Assembly (NCBI RefSeq): GCF_016925615.1
Contig: NZ_CP070499.1
Coordinates: 1 to 64,000, forward strand
Length of the DNA: 64,000 bases
Direction: 5' to 3'
DNA from: Natronosporangium hydrolyticum
GTDB lineage: Bacteria > Actinomycetota > Actinomycetes > Mycobacteriales > Micromonosporaceae
Position 1 is the first letter of the stretch; each line of letters starts with the position of its first letter. The notes below the pieces were generated by a model that saw only the letters and a list, made by a program, of their open reading frames with translations, was not told the origin of the DNA and ran no database searches. The translations under genes and the position numbers were made by a program. Shown here in pieces: positions 1 through 9,056 of this stretch.

Positions 1-1797
1 ATGAGCACCGGCGGCTTCGACGAGCTAGCTGCGGTGTGGCGGGACGCCACCGACGAGATCGCAGACGAGATCGTCTCCGCACAACAGCGGGCGTACCTGC
101 GGGAGACCCGCCTCCGCGCGATCGTCGAAGACACCGCTCTGCTCTCGGTACCGGACGCGTTCACCCGGGACCAGATCGAGTCGAAACTGCGGCCGGCGAT
201 CACCGACGCCCTCTCCCGCCGCCTCGGCCGCCCAGTCCAGGTAGCGGTCACCCTGAGCCCACCGGAGCAGCGGCCCGCCGATCCAGCCGCGGCGCCCTCA
301 GCAACGACGCCCCCATCGGCGACGCCTCCGTCGGCGGCACCCCAGACCGCGACTCCGATGTTCGACGCCCCGCCGATGTCGGCGCCGCCCGCCGGGCCAC
401 CGGCCTCGGCGCCCTCCATGGCCGGACCACCGATGTCGGTCCCGCCGCCACCCGCGATGCCTGGTGCAACTGCCCATCCGACCATGCCGCCCGCCCCCCG
501 TACGCCGGAAGACTGGCGCGGCGGAGAGCGGCGGGGCTTGAGCGGTGAGCCGCCGCCCGAGCGGGCGGTGGGCCGAGTGCGGCCGCTCGGTGACTTCGCC
601 ACCCCGCCGCCGGGCTCGGCCCCGCCGGGCGAACCAGCCATCCCGCACGCCCGCGATCTCGGGCACCGGGAGCTGAGCCGCCCCGACTATGACCGCGGCG
701 GCGAGTACGGCCGGGGCGACTCCAGCGAGAGCGGGCCCAACCGCGAGCGGTGGGTCGCCCAGACCGGCGGTAACCGGCTCAACCCCAAGTACACGTTCGA
801 GACCTTCGTCATCGGTTCGTCGAACCGGTTCGCGCACGCGGCGGCGGTGGCGGTCGCCGAGTCCCCCGCGAAGGCGTACAACCCGTTGTTCATCTACGGC
901 AGCTCCGGGCTGGGCAAGACCCACCTGCTGCACGCGATCGGCCACTACGCCTCGCAGTTGGGCAACGCGCGCGCGGTGCGCTACGTCTCGACCGAGGAGT
1001 TCACCAACGACTTCATCAACTCGGTACGCGACGACAAGACCAGCGCCTTCCAACGGCGCTATCGCGACGTCGACGTGTTGTTGATCGACGACATCCAGTT
1101 CCTGGAGAGCCGCGAGCGGACCCAGGAGGAGTTCTTCCACACCTTCAACACGTTGCACAACTCGCACAAGCAGATCGTGATCACCTCCGACCGGTCGCCG
1201 AAGCAGCTCTCCACCCTTGAAGATCGGCTTCGGACCCGGTTCGAGTGGGGACTGCTCGCCGACATCCAGCCGCCGGATCTGGAGACCCGGATCGCGATCC
1301 TGCAGAAGAAGGCGGCGCAGGACCGGCTGCAGGCCCCGCCGGATGTGCTGGAGTTCATCGCCTCCCGCATCTCCAACTCGATCCGGGAGCTCGAGGGCGC
1401 GTTGATCCGGGTCACCGCGTTCGCTTCGCTGACCCGGTCGCCGGTGGCGCTGTCGCTCGCCGAGGAGGTGCTCCGGGACTTCATCCCGGACGGCGCCGAG
1501 CCGCAGGTCACGGTGGACCAGATCATGGCCTCGACCGCGGACTACTTCGGGGTGAGCCTGGAGGACCTACGGGGCCATTCCCGCTCCCGGGTGCTGGTCA
1601 ACGCCCGTCAGGTCGCGATGTATCTGTGCCGTGAACTCACCGAACTGTCGCTGCCGCGGATCGGCCAGGCGTTCGGTGGCCGAGACCACACCACCGTGAT
1701 GCACGCGGACCGCAAGATCCGCCAGCAGATGGCCGAGCGCCGCTCGCTGTTCAACCAGATCGCCGAACTCACCAACCGGATCAAGCAAGCCACCTGA
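1..1797 (+). CDS. dnaA: Chromosomal replication initiator DnaA
   Basis: Binds DnaA boxes at oriC and, as an ATP-bound AAA+ filament, melts the origin and recruits the replicative helicase. Residues 1-85 are the N-terminal interaction domain; ~95-245 are a Pro/Ala/Gly-rich disordered linker that explains the 598-residue length (E. coli DnaA has 467). The AAA+ module carries Walker A GSSGLGKT at ~300-307 and Walker B LLIDD ending near D364. Domain IV has the DNA-binding signature [14 protein letters not shown] at ~559-572. The window opens exactly on the ATG, so no upstream RBS can be checked. oriC and dnaN follow in the usual order. Identity is certain. Confidence 0.98.
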   Translation: MSTGGFDELAAVWRDATDEIADEIVSAQQRAYLRETRLRAIVEDTALLSVPDAFTRDQIESKLRPAITDALSRRLGRPVQVAVTLSPPEQRPADPAAAPSATTPPSATPPSAAPQTATPMFDAPPMSAPPAGPPASAPSMAGPPMSVPPPPAMPGATAHPTMPPAPRTPEDWRGGERRGLSGEPPPERAVGRVRPLGDFATPPPGSAPPGEPAIPHARDLGHRELSRPDYDRGGEYGRGDSSESGPNRERWVAQTGGNRLNPKYTFETFVIGSSNRFAHAAAVAVAESPAKAYNPLFIYGSSGLGKTHLLHAIGHYASQLGNARAVRYVSTEEFTNDFINSVRDDKTSAFQRRYRDVDVLLIDDIQFLESRERTQEEFFHTFNTLHNSHKQIVITSDRSPKQLSTLEDRLRTRFEWGLLADIQPPDLETRIAILQKKAAQDRLQAPPDVLEFIASRISNSIRELEGALIRVTAFASLTRSPVALSLAEEVLRDFIPDGAEPQVTVDQIMASTADYFGVSLEDLRGHSRSRVLVNARQVAMYLCRELTELSLPRIGQAFGGRDHTTVMHADRKIRQQMAERRSLFNQIAELTNRIKQAT

Positions 1798-2257
1798 CCC
1801 ATCCGCCCTCCCGCGCCGATCATGGACTTAGGTACATGATCGGCGCTGTTTTGTGTGCTCAACTCCATGATCACGCCCGGGGCGGGGGTTATGCACAGGC
1901 TGTGGGAAAAACCTGGGGAAATCCGGTGGAGAGCCGGTGGATAGCGGGGGATAACTTCTGCCCGATCCGGCAGTTGTGGATAACTCCTCGGGTTCTGCAC
2001 CGCTTCATCCACCGGGTTTCCACTGGTAGTTAGATCGGCTGAGCTGCCAAAACGCGAGTTCTCCACAGAATCCACAACACCGACTACGACGACGATATAG
2101 ATCTACCAAGAAGAGAAAACCCAATCATCGGTGTGTGGATTGAGCGGGCCAGCAAATGACCACCCCCCGGGTGCGTCGCCCCGAACCCCGGCTCCTACAG
2201 TGCGACAGTGGGGTGAGACGCGCGCCAGGCCCGGCGCGTGATGGCAGGAGGCCGCTG
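1798..2257. other. oriC: Chromosomal origin of replication (oriC)
   Basis: The 460-bp non-coding interval between dnaA and dnaN, where actinobacterial oriC lies. Visible DnaA boxes: a perfect TGTGGATAA (reverse of TTATCCACA) at 1975-1983; TTATGCACA at 1889-1897 and TTCTCCACA at 2059-2067, each one mismatch; and weaker two-mismatch sites near 1901, 1936, 2005, 2068 and 2134 on both strands. A comparatively AT-rich stretch at ~2085-2130 is a candidate unwinding element. Location and box clustering are direct evidence; origin activity is inferred. Confidence 0.9.
1813..1846 (+). terminator. Hairpin after dnaA, member of the GATCATG palindrome family
   Basis: A perfect 12-bp inverted repeat (1813-1824 with 1835-1846) encloses the 10-nt loop GACTTAGGTA. 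It starts 16 nt after the dnaA stop and is followed by a T-rich stretch (CTGTTTTGTG), so it probably ends dnaA transcription. A further CTCCATGATCA arm lies at ~1863-1872. The same loop and arm sequences recur at 22793, 34031 and 39214, so it also belongs to a dispersed repeat family. Confidence 0.65.
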
Positions 2258-3394
2258 ATGAAGTTTCGGGTCGAACGAGATGCGCTTGCCGAGGGCGTTG
2301 CCTGGACGGCGAAGGGGCTACCCGCCCGGCCGTCGGTGCCGGTGCTGGCCGGGGTCCTGTTGCGGGTGACCGATTCGCAGCTGCAACTCTCCGGCTTCGA
2401 CTACCAGGTCTCGAGCGAGGCCTCGGTGACGGTGCACGCGGACGCGGAGGGCGCGGCGCTGGTCTCCGGCAAGCTGCTCGCGGAGATCACCAAGGCGCTG
2501 CCCGGTAAGCCGGTGGAGATCGCCGCAGTCGACGCTCACCTCGAGCTCACTTGCGGCAGCGCCCGGTTCACGCTGCCGACCATGCCGGTGGAGGACTATC
2601 CCAGCCTCCCGGCGCTGCCCGAGCGGGCCGGCACCGTCGACGCCGCCGCCTTCGCCGCGGCCGTCTCGCAGGTGGCGTTGGCCGCTGGCAAAGACGAGAC
2701 GCTGCCGATGATGACCGGCGTCCGGATCGAGTTCAACGGCGGCAACCTGGCGTTGTTGGCGACCGACCGGTACCGGCTCGCGCTGCGGGAGATCGACTGG
2801 CAGCCCGATGATCCGCAACTGAGCGCCAATGCCCTGGTGCCGGCGAAGATCTTGGCAGACACCGCGAAGACGCTCGGTCCGATCGGTGGCGAACTCGTTG
2901 TGGCGCTCGCCGCCGACGGGGTAGGCGAAGGCATGATCGGGTTCGAGGCGGGCGAGCGCCGGACCACCAGCCGGTTGCTGGACGGCGCGAACTACCCACC
3001 GGTGCGCAATCTCTTCCCCGCCAACCACGCCGCTCAGGCGACCGTCTCGGTCGCCACGCTCACCGAGGTGGTGCGACGGGTGTCGTTGGTCGGCGAGCGC
3101 ACCGCGCCGGTGCGGCTGTCGTTCAGCGGTGACGGCGTGGTGGTCGAGGCCGGCGGGACCGAGGAGGCGCGCGCCAGCGAGGCAGCCGAGGCGACCTTCG
3201 AGGGTGAGGAGGCGATGACCCTCGCCTTCAACCCGGGTTACCTGCTGGACGGGCTCGGCGCCCTGAACGCTCCGAACGCGATCTTCTCGTTTGTGGAGCC
3301 CGGCAAGCCGGCGGTGCTGTCGCCGGGCAACGAGGACGGTGAGCAGCAGTCCGGTTACCGTTATCTGATCCAGCCGATCCGGGTGGTCCGATGA
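2258..3394 (+). CDS. dnaN: DNA polymerase III sliding clamp, beta subunit
   Basis: Ring-shaped processivity clamp that tethers DNA polymerase III and many repair enzymes to DNA. The 378-residue product starts MKFRVERDALAEGVAW and runs through three repeated clamp folds to a C-terminal YLIQPIRVV typical of the family. An in-frame ATG exists at 2156, but the ATG at 2258 is preferred: a GGCAGGAGG ribosome site lies 7 nt upstream and the residues before it have no clamp homology. Downstream is gnd, as in other actinomycetes. Length matches the family norm of about 370-380. Confidence 0.97.
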   Translation: MKFRVERDALAEGVAWTAKGLPARPSVPVLAGVLLRVTDSQLQLSGFDYQVSSEASVTVHADAEGAALVSGKLLAEITKALPGKPVEIAAVDAHLELTCGSARFTLPTMPVEDYPSLPALPERAGTVDAAAFAAAVSQVALAAGKDETLPMMTGVRIEFNGGNLALLATDRYRLALREIDWQPDDPQLSANALVPAKILADTAKTLGPIGGELVVALAADGVGEGMIGFEAGERRTTSRLLDGANYPPVRNLFPANHAAQATVSVATLTEVVRRVSLVGERTAPVRLSFSGDGVVVEAGGTEEARASEAAEATFEGEEAMTLAFNPGYLLDGLGALNAPNAIFSFVEPGKPAVLSPGNEDGEQQSGYRYLIQPIRVVR

Positions 3395-3422
3395 TGCTCG
3401 ATCATCCCCGACGGGAGGCGTG

Positions 3423-4292
3423 ATGCAGCTCGGCCTGGTGGGCCTCGGCCGGATGGGCGGCAACATGCGGGAGCGGCTGCGGGCGGCCGGTCACGAGGTG
3501 ATCGCGTTCGACCGGGATGCTCAGCTGTCGGACGTGCCGGACCTGGCCGCGCTCGTCGCCGCGCTGTCGCCGCCGCGGACGCTCTGGTTGATGGTGCCGG
3601 CCGATGTCACCGGCGACGTGGTGGAGGACCTCGGCGAGCTGTTGGCCGCCGACGATCTGGTGATCGATGGCGGCAACTCGCCGTACGTCGAGGACGGGCC
3701 GCGGGCCCGGTTGCTGGCCCAACGGGAGATCGGCTACCTCGATGTCGGAGTTTCCGGTGGGGTGTGGGGGCGCGCCGAGGGCTATGCCTTGATGGTCGGC
3801 GGTGAGCGGCGGTATGTGAAGCGGTGCCGTCCGATCTTCGACGCGTTGACCCCGCCCGGTGAGCTCGGCTTCGTCCACGCCGGTCCGGTGGGCGCCGGCC
3901 ATTACACCAAGATGGTCCATAACGGCATCGAGTACGGCCTGATGCAGGCGTACGCCGAGGGGTATGAGCTGCTCACCAAGGCCGAGCTGGTCGACGACGT
4001 GCCGGGGGTGTTGCGCTCCTGGCAAGAGGGTTCGGTGGTCCGTTCCTGGCTGCTGGAGCTGCTGACCCGGGCGCTGGAGGAGGATCCGGAGCTGGCTTCG
4101 TTGCAGGGCTACGCCGAGGACACCGGCGAAGGGCGCTGGATGGTCGACGAGGCGGTCCGGTTGGCGGTGCCGTTGAACGCGATCACGGCTTCGCTCTACG
4201 CCCGGTTCGCCTCCCGGCAGGAGGATTCGCCAGCGATGAAGGCGGTGGCGGCGCTGCGGCGGCAATTCGGCGGCCACGCGGTCCGCGAGTAG
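3423..4292 (+). CDS. gnd: 6-phosphogluconate dehydrogenase, decarboxylating, short form
   Basis: Oxidises 6-phosphogluconate to ribulose 5-phosphate and CO2 in the pentose phosphate pathway. The 289-residue product has an N-terminal Rossmann motif GLGRMGGNM, then DGGNSPY, a substrate-binding GVSGGVWG loop and GHYTKMVHNGIEYGLMQ in the helical dimer domain. At ~290-300 residues it is the short type rather than the ~470-residue E. coli type; short forms often prefer NAD, which is family knowledge and not visible here. A GTG lies directly before the ATG at 3423; both have the GGGAGG site at ~3413. It sits between dnaN and recF, a conserved actinobacterial insertion into the replication cluster. 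Confidence 0.93.
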   Translation: MQLGLVGLGRMGGNMRERLRAAGHEVIAFDRDAQLSDVPDLAALVAALSPPRTLWLMVPADVTGDVVEDLGELLAADDLVIDGGNSPYVEDGPRARLLAQREIGYLDVGVSGGVWGRAEGYALMVGGERRYVKRCRPIFDALTPPGELGFVHAGPVGAGHYTKMVHNGIEYGLMQAYAEGYELLTKAELVDDVPGVLRSWQEGSVVRSWLLELLTRALEEDPELASLQGYAEDTGEGRWMVDEAVRLAVPLNAITASLYARFASRQEDSPAMKAVAALRRQFGGHAVRE

Positions 4293-4304
4293 GCGGAGGT
4301 CGCC

Positions 4305-5432
4305 GTGCACGTCCGCCGGCTAGAGTTGGTCGACTTCCGTTCGTACCACACGGTCACTGTCGAGTTCGGACCAGGTCCGAGCGTTCTGTTCGGTCCGAAC
4401 GGGATCGGCAAGACCAACCTAGTCGAGGCCCTGGGCTACGTCGCGACGTTGGGCAGCCACCGGGTCGGCACCGACGCGCCGTTGGTTCGGGCGCAGGCGA
4501 GTTCGGCGGTGATCCGCTGCCTGGTGGCGCAGGAGGGTCGGGAGCTCCAGGTGGAGCTCGAGTTGGTGCCCGGGAAGGCCAACCGCGCCCGGTTGGGGCA
4601 CTCGCCGGTGCGCCGGGTGCGGGAGATCCTGGGCGCGCTGCGGATGGTGCTGTTCGCGCCGGAGGACATCGAGCTGGTCCGGGGCGAGCCTTCCGGCCGG
4701 CGTCGCTACCTCGACGACCTGCTGGCCGCGCGGCGGCCCCGGTTCGCCGCCGTCGCCGCCGATTATGAACGGGTGCGAGCGCAGCGGAATGCGCTGCTCC
4801 GGACGGCGGCGCTGGCCCGCAAGTCCGGCGCCGGCGCCGATTTGTCTACTCTGGATGTTTGGGATGCCCATCTGGCGCGGCACGGAGCCGAGCTGCTGGC
4901 GGGGCGGCTGGCGCTGGTGGCCGAGCTGAGCCCACACGTGGCCGCCGCGTATCAGGCGGTCGCCGGCGACGATGGCGGGTCGCCGGCCCAGTTGGAGTAC
5001 CAGAGCACGCTCCCGTCACCGCCGCCGAGCGACCGCGATGCGCTGACCGAGGCGTTGGCGGCCGCGCTCGCGGACAACCGCGCCACCGATCTGGAGCGCG
5101 GCGCCACCCTGGTGGGCCCGCACCGTGATGAGCTTGGTCTGCTGCTGGGGCCGTTGCCGGCCAAGGGGTACGCCAGCCACGGCGAGTCCTGGTCGTTCGC
5201 GTTGGCGCTGCGGCTGGCCGCGTACCAGCTACTGCGGGCGGACGGGGTCGAGCCGGTGCTGGTGCTCGACGACGTCTTCGCGGAGCTGGACACTGGCCGG
5301 CGGGAGCGGCTGGCGCGCAGCATCGACGACGCGGCCCAGACGCTGGTCACCTGCGCGGTGGAGGGCGATGTGCCGGCGGCGCTCCGGGGCGTCCGCTATG
5401 AGGTCGGCGACGGTGAGGTGAAGCGTGTCTGA
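4305..5432 (+). CDS. recF: DNA replication and repair protein RecF
   Basis: SMC-like ATPase that helps load RecA at single-strand gaps together with RecO and RecR. The 375-residue product opens [14 protein letters not shown], the RecF N-terminus, and has Walker [10 protein letters not shown] near residue 30 and a C-terminal signature and Walker B region with [12 protein letters not shown]. The GTG start at 4305 follows a GGCGGAGGT site and lies 12 nt after gnd, so the genes are probably co-transcribed. The 3' end overlaps the next gene by 8 nt, which suggests translational coupling. Confidence 0.96.
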   Translation: MHVRRLELVDFRSYHTVTVEFGPGPSVLFGPNGIGKTNLVEALGYVATLGSHRVGTDAPLVRAQASSAVIRCLVAQEGRELQVELELVPGKANRARLGHSPVRRVREILGALRMVLFAPEDIELVRGEPSGRRRYLDDLLAARRPRFAAVAADYERVRAQRNALLRTAALARKSGAGADLSTLDVWDAHLARHGAELLAGRLALVAELSPHVAAAYQAVAGDDGGSPAQLEYQSTLPSPPPSDRDALTEALAAALADNRATDLERGATLVGPHRDELGLLLGPLPAKGYASHGESWSFALALRLAAYQLLRADGVEPVLVLDDVFAELDTGRRERLARSIDDAAQTLVTCAVEGDVPAALRGVRYEVGDGEVKRV

Positions 5433-6003
5433 GCAGCCAGCTCCCCCACCCGAGCCGGAGCAGCCGGCCGGTGGCCAGCAGGGCGGGCCGCCCGCCGGCC
5501 CCGAGCTGGCCCGGGCGGCGTTGGAGGCGGCGTTGGCCCGCCGCAGCACGCCGGGGCAGCGCCGCCGCGGTGGTGGCCGCGGCGAGTCGTCGGGCGGTGA
5601 TCCGGCCCGGCGTCGCTCCCGTACCTGGTCCGCAGCGGGGCCGGACGCGCGGGATCCGCAGCCGTTCGCCGCGGTGCTGGCCAAGCTGGTCGCCGATCGC
5701 GGCTGGCAGCGGCCGGCCGCCGAGGCGACCGTGTTCGGGCGGTGGGCGAAGCTGGTCGGGGAGGATGTCGCTGAGCACTCCCGGCCGGTGAAGCTCGAGG
5801 ACGGGGTGTTGACGGTGGAGGCGGTCTCGACCGCTTGGGCGACCCAGTTGCGCCTGCTCGCCGGGTCGTTGCTCAAGCGGATCGCCGGGGAGGTCGGCCA
5901 CGGGGTGGTCACCCGGCTGCATGTCCACGGGCCGGCGGCCCCGTCCTGGGACCGCGGGCCGCGGCGGGTCCGTGGCCGGGGGCCGCGGGACACGTACGGG
6001 TGA
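5425..6003 (+). CDS. DUF721 (DciA-like) protein
   Basis: A 192-residue protein with a disordered Pro/Arg/Gly-rich N-terminal half (about residues 1-75) and a C-terminal DUF721 domain that includes [20 protein letters not shown] and a [14 protein letters not shown] segment. DUF721 proteins between recF and gyrB are characteristic of actinobacteria and related to DciA, which interacts with the replicative helicase in bacteria that lack DnaC; that role is inferred from family and neighbours. The GTG start lies inside the recF 3' end with an 8-nt overlap. The gene converges on the hypothetical gene at 6030. Confidence 0.88.
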   Translation: MSEQPAPPPEPEQPAGGQQGGPPAGPELARAALEAALARRSTPGQRRRGGGRGESSGGDPARRRSRTWSAAGPDARDPQPFAAVLAKLVADRGWQRPAAEATVFGRWAKLVGEDVAEHSRPVKLEDGVLTVEAVSTAWATQLRLLAGSLLKRIAGEVGHGVVTRLHVHGPAAPSWDRGPRRVRGRGPRDTYG

Positions 6004-6029
6004 CCCGCCCGCCGGTCGGGGTGGGCCGC

Positions 6030-6584
6030 TCAGGAGTCGGCGTAGACGGCGAAGCCGCGTTCGGCGCAGCGCCGGTAGAACCTCGCCAGCACCGCCAGCT
6101 CCGAGCGGGGGAAGTGCCACTGGGCGGCGCCGGTGTCCTGGTCCCGCAGCCGGCGCAGCCGGTCCTCCAGCCAGCGCAGCTGGGCGTCGGCGAGGCGGTT
6201 GCCGGCGAGCGCGTCGCGCATCAGCGCGCTGACCGAGTCGAAGGTGACCACCTCGCCGTAGTGCTGGTGGTTGTTGACGAAGCGTTCCAGGCCGCCGGCG
6301 ATCCAGTCGCAGCCGTCCGGGTCGATCACCGGGTCTTCGTCGGTCTCGGCGGATTCGGTGGCGTAGAGCACCCGCTCCAGGCCGAGCAGGAGATCCACCA
6401 GCTCGACGTAGGCGGTGGCGCGGACCGTGCCGGTGTTGGCGATGTGTCCGGCGAGCGCGGCGGTCGGGGCCGCGGTGTCGGGCGCCTCGGCGACCTCGCC
6501 GAAGTCCACGAACTCCGCCGGCGCGACCGGGTCGTAGAACCGCCCGGTGCGCGGCCAGGCGACGGCCACGTTGTCCAGCCCCAT
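6030..6584 (-). CDS. Conserved hypothetical protein (184 aa)
   Basis: I do not recognise the family. The protein starts MGLDNVAVAWPRTGRFYD with a good GGGAGAGG ribosome site upstream on the minus strand and ends FARFYRRCAERGFAVYADS-like (LARFYRRCAERGFAVYA). It is acidic in the middle (ESAETDEDPVIDPDGCDW), contains conserved-looking aromatic residues and has no signal peptide or membrane segment, so a soluble cytoplasmic protein is likely. It is the only minus-strand gene within the dnaA-gyrA cluster, which otherwise reads plus. Codon use is normal and it is the only frame here with a clear RBS, so it is probably real. Confidence 0.72.
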   Translation of the reverse strand: MGLDNVAVAWPRTGRFYDPVAPAEFVDFGEVAEAPDTAAPTAALAGHIANTGTVRATAYVELVDLLLGLERVLYATESAETDEDPVIDPDGCDWIAGGLERFVNNHQHYGEVVTFDSVSALMRDALAGNRLADAQLRWLEDRLRRLRDQDTGAAQWHFPRSELAVLARFYRRCAERGFAVYADS

Positions 6585-7022
6585 CTGGCGCCTCTCCCTT
6601 CACCCTACCCACCCGCGTCACTGCTGTCACCGCGACGCCTGCGGAGGGTACGGCACCGGGTGGGGGCGGCGCGACCCCCGAACGGTCGGATTCCGGCTCC
6701 CGGCGCTTGCGGAGGCCGGACGTGCGGGGAGGGGGTCGCGGGCGTGGTCCTCGTGGCCGGAGCTGGCCGTCAGGCGGTGCCGCGTGCGGGTTCCGTCGCT
6801 GCTGCACAGTAAGATTGAGGCGAACCGGGGGCCCGTGGCGACGCAGGTCCCCACGGGTGACCCCCCGCCGGTGCAACCCGCCGGCGGTCCGCGCTCGCCT
6901 GGGTCTCGTCTGGGCGATCACGTCTCGTGGGTCGCGCCTCGGCGCGGCCATATCTCGGGGCGAGCGCGGCCGAGGACGACACGTCGGCGCGGCCCGGTGC
7001 CGACGGAAGAGAGGATCACAGC
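6585..7022. promoter_or_regulatory. Intergenic region upstream of gyrB
   Basis: A 438-bp gap between a divergent hypothetical gene and gyrB. I see no convincing gene in it. A TAAGAT at 6810-6815 could be a -10 element, without a clear -35, and an AGAGAGGA ribosome site stands before the gyrB GTG. In-frame codons upstream of 7023 could extend gyrB, but they encode residues unlike any gyrase N-terminus. Confidence 0.4.
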
Positions 7023-8978
7023 GTGGCAGCGTCGAAGCAGCCGTCGAACCAGCAGGGATACACCGCCGGCTCGATCACCGTGCTGGAGGGTCTGGAGGCG
7101 GTCCGCAAGCGGCCGGGTATGTATATCGGCTCCACCGGCGAACGGGGTCTGCACCAACTGGTGTGGGAGGTGGTCGACAACGCGGTAGATGAGGCGATGG
7201 CCGGCTACTGCGACACCATCGACGTGGTGCTGACCGCCGACGGCGGGCTGCGGGTCACCGACAACGGCCGGGGGTTCCCGGTCGACCTGCACCCCAAGCT
7301 GAAGAAGCCCGGGGTCGAGGTGGCGCTGACCGTGCTGCACGCCGGCGGGAAGTTCGACGGCAAGGCGTACCAGGTCTCCGGTGGTCTGCACGGGGTGGGT
7401 GTGTCGGTGGTCAACGCGCTCTCCACCCGGATGGAGGTGGAGATCCACAAGGACGGTCGGGTCTACCGCCAGCAGTACCACAACTCCAAGCCGGATCCGT
7501 TGCAGGAAGGCGAGCCGACCCGCCGGAGCGGGTCGACGGTGGCGTTCTGGCCGGACCCGACGATCTTCGAATCGATTGACTTCTCGTTCGAGACAGTCAC
7601 CCGGCGGCTGCAGGAGATGGCATTCCTCAGCCGCGGCCTGACCATCCACGTGCGGGACGAGCGCAAGCTCGACGACGACGGCAACGCACGCGAGGTGACC
7701 TACCTTTACAAGGGCGGCATCGCCGACTTCGTCCGCCACCTGAACCAGACCAAGACCCCGATCCACAAGTCGGTGGTCGAGTTCGGCGCCGAGGGTGACG
7801 GGATGTCGCTCGAGATCGCGATGCAGTGGAACGAGTCGTACGGCGAGTCGGTCTATACCTTCGCCAACAACATCAACACCCACGAGGGTGGCACCCACGA
7901 GGAGGGGTTCCGGGCCGCGCTGACCTCGGTGGTCAACCGGTACGGGTCGGAGAAGCGACTCCTCAAGGGCGACGACAAGCTCAGCGGGGAGGACATCCGG
8001 GAAGGGCTCGCCGCGATCATCTCGGTGAAGCTGACCAATCCCCAGTTCGAGGGGCAGACCAAGACCAAGCTGGGCAACACCGAGGTCCGCAGCTTCGTGC
8101 TGAAGACCTGCAACGACTGGCTCGCCGACTGGATGGAGCGGAACCCCAGCGAGGCGAAGATGATCATCACGAAGGCGTCGCAGGCCGCCCGGGCGCGGGT
8201 CGCCGCCGCCCAGGCGCGCAAGCTCGCCCGGCGTAAGTCGCTGCTGGAGTCCGGCTCGATGCCGGGCACGCTCGCCGACTGCCAGTCGACCGATCCGCGG
8301 CAGTCGGAGTTGTTCATCGTCGAGGGGGACTCCGCCGGTGGCCCGGCGAAGCAGGGCCGGGATCCGAAGACCCAGGCGATCCTGCCGATCCGGGGCAAGA
8401 TCCTCAACGTCGAGAAGGCGCGGATCGACAAGATCCTCAAGAACAACGAGGTCCAGGCGATCATCACCGCGCTCGGCTCCGGCATCCACGACGACTTCGA
8501 CATCGACAAGCTGCGCTACCACCGGGTCATCCTGATGGCGGACGCCGATGTGGATGGTCAGCACATTCAGACGCTGTTGCTGACGCTGCTGTTCCGGTTC
8601 ATGCGGCCACTGGTCGAGCTCGGCCACGTCTATCTCGCGTCGCCGCCGCTCTACAAGATCAAGTGGAACAAACGCGCCGACGACGTGCAGTACGCCTACT
8701 CCGACCGGGAGCGCGACGGCCTGATCGCGCTGCGCCGGGAGCGGAAACCCAACGCCAAGCCCGACGACATCCAGCGATTCAAGGGTCTCGGCGAGATGAA
8801 CTACCCTGAACTGTGGGACACCACGATGAACCCGGCCACCCGAACCCTGCGCCACGTCACTCTCGACGACGCGGCAACCGCCGACGAGCTGTTCAGCGTC
8901 CTGATGGGTGAGGATGTCGAAGCCCGGCGATCGTTCATTCAGCGCAACGCCCGAGACGTGCGCTTCCTTGACATCTGA
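7023..8978 (+). CDS. gyrB: DNA gyrase subunit B
   Basis: ATPase subunit of gyrase, which introduces negative supercoils using ATP; works as A2B2 with GyrA encoded 78 bp downstream. The 651-residue product has the GHKL ATPase motifs [20 protein letters not shown] and [14 protein letters not shown], and the TOPRIM motif EGDSAGG with the acidic DADVDGQHI pair, ending in a typical [14 protein letters not shown]. The GTG at 7023 is chosen over the open frame from 6927 because AGAGAGGA lies just upstream and the family N-terminus begins shortly after. Length is normal for an actinobacterial GyrB. Confidence 0.97.
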   Translation: MAASKQPSNQQGYTAGSITVLEGLEAVRKRPGMYIGSTGERGLHQLVWEVVDNAVDEAMAGYCDTIDVVLTADGGLRVTDNGRGFPVDLHPKLKKPGVEVALTVLHAGGKFDGKAYQVSGGLHGVGVSVVNALSTRMEVEIHKDGRVYRQQYHNSKPDPLQEGEPTRRSGSTVAFWPDPTIFESIDFSFETVTRRLQEMAFLSRGLTIHVRDERKLDDDGNAREVTYLYKGGIADFVRHLNQTKTPIHKSVVEFGAEGDGMSLEIAMQWNESYGESVYTFANNINTHEGGTHEEGFRAALTSVVNRYGSEKRLLKGDDKLSGEDIREGLAAIISVKLTNPQFEGQTKTKLGNTEVRSFVLKTCNDWLADWMERNPSEAKMIITKASQAARARVAAAQARKLARRKSLLESGSMPGTLADCQSTDPRQSELFIVEGDSAGGPAKQGRDPKTQAILPIRGKILNVEKARIDKILKNNEVQAIITALGSGIHDDFDIDKLRYHRVILMADADVDGQHIQTLLLTLLFRFMRPLVELGHVYLASPPLYKIKWNKRADDVQYAYSDRERDGLIALRRERKPNAKPDDIQRFKGLGEMNYPELWDTTMNPATRTLRHVTLDDAATADELFSVLMGEDVEARRSFIQRNARDVRFLDI

Positions 8979-9056
8979 CCACCCCGTACCGCCAGTGGTG
9001 CCGGCTCCGCCGGTGTCGCTGGCGGATGGTCCACCAGCAGTGAGGATGACTAGAAA

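Noticed and set aside
298-1167. A 289-codon minus-strand frame within dnaA
   Set aside because: Antisense to the AAA+ core of DnaA; composition is that of a GC-rich shadow frame.
2156-2257. Upstream ATG of dnaN at 2156
   Set aside because: The 34 added residues (MTTPRVRRPEPRLLQ and on) have no clamp similarity; the ATG at 2258 has a strong ribosome site and the conserved start.
6627-6854. tRNA-like frame (a minus-strand frame reading SSDGTRTR) before gyrB
   Set aside because: Such peptides are often mistranslated tRNA genes, but no acceptor stem or cloverleaf could be folded here.
5347-6951. A 534-codon minus-strand frame across DUF721 and the hypothetical gene
   Set aside because: Crosses three genes and overlaps the convincing 184-residue frame in another register; no RBS or domain.
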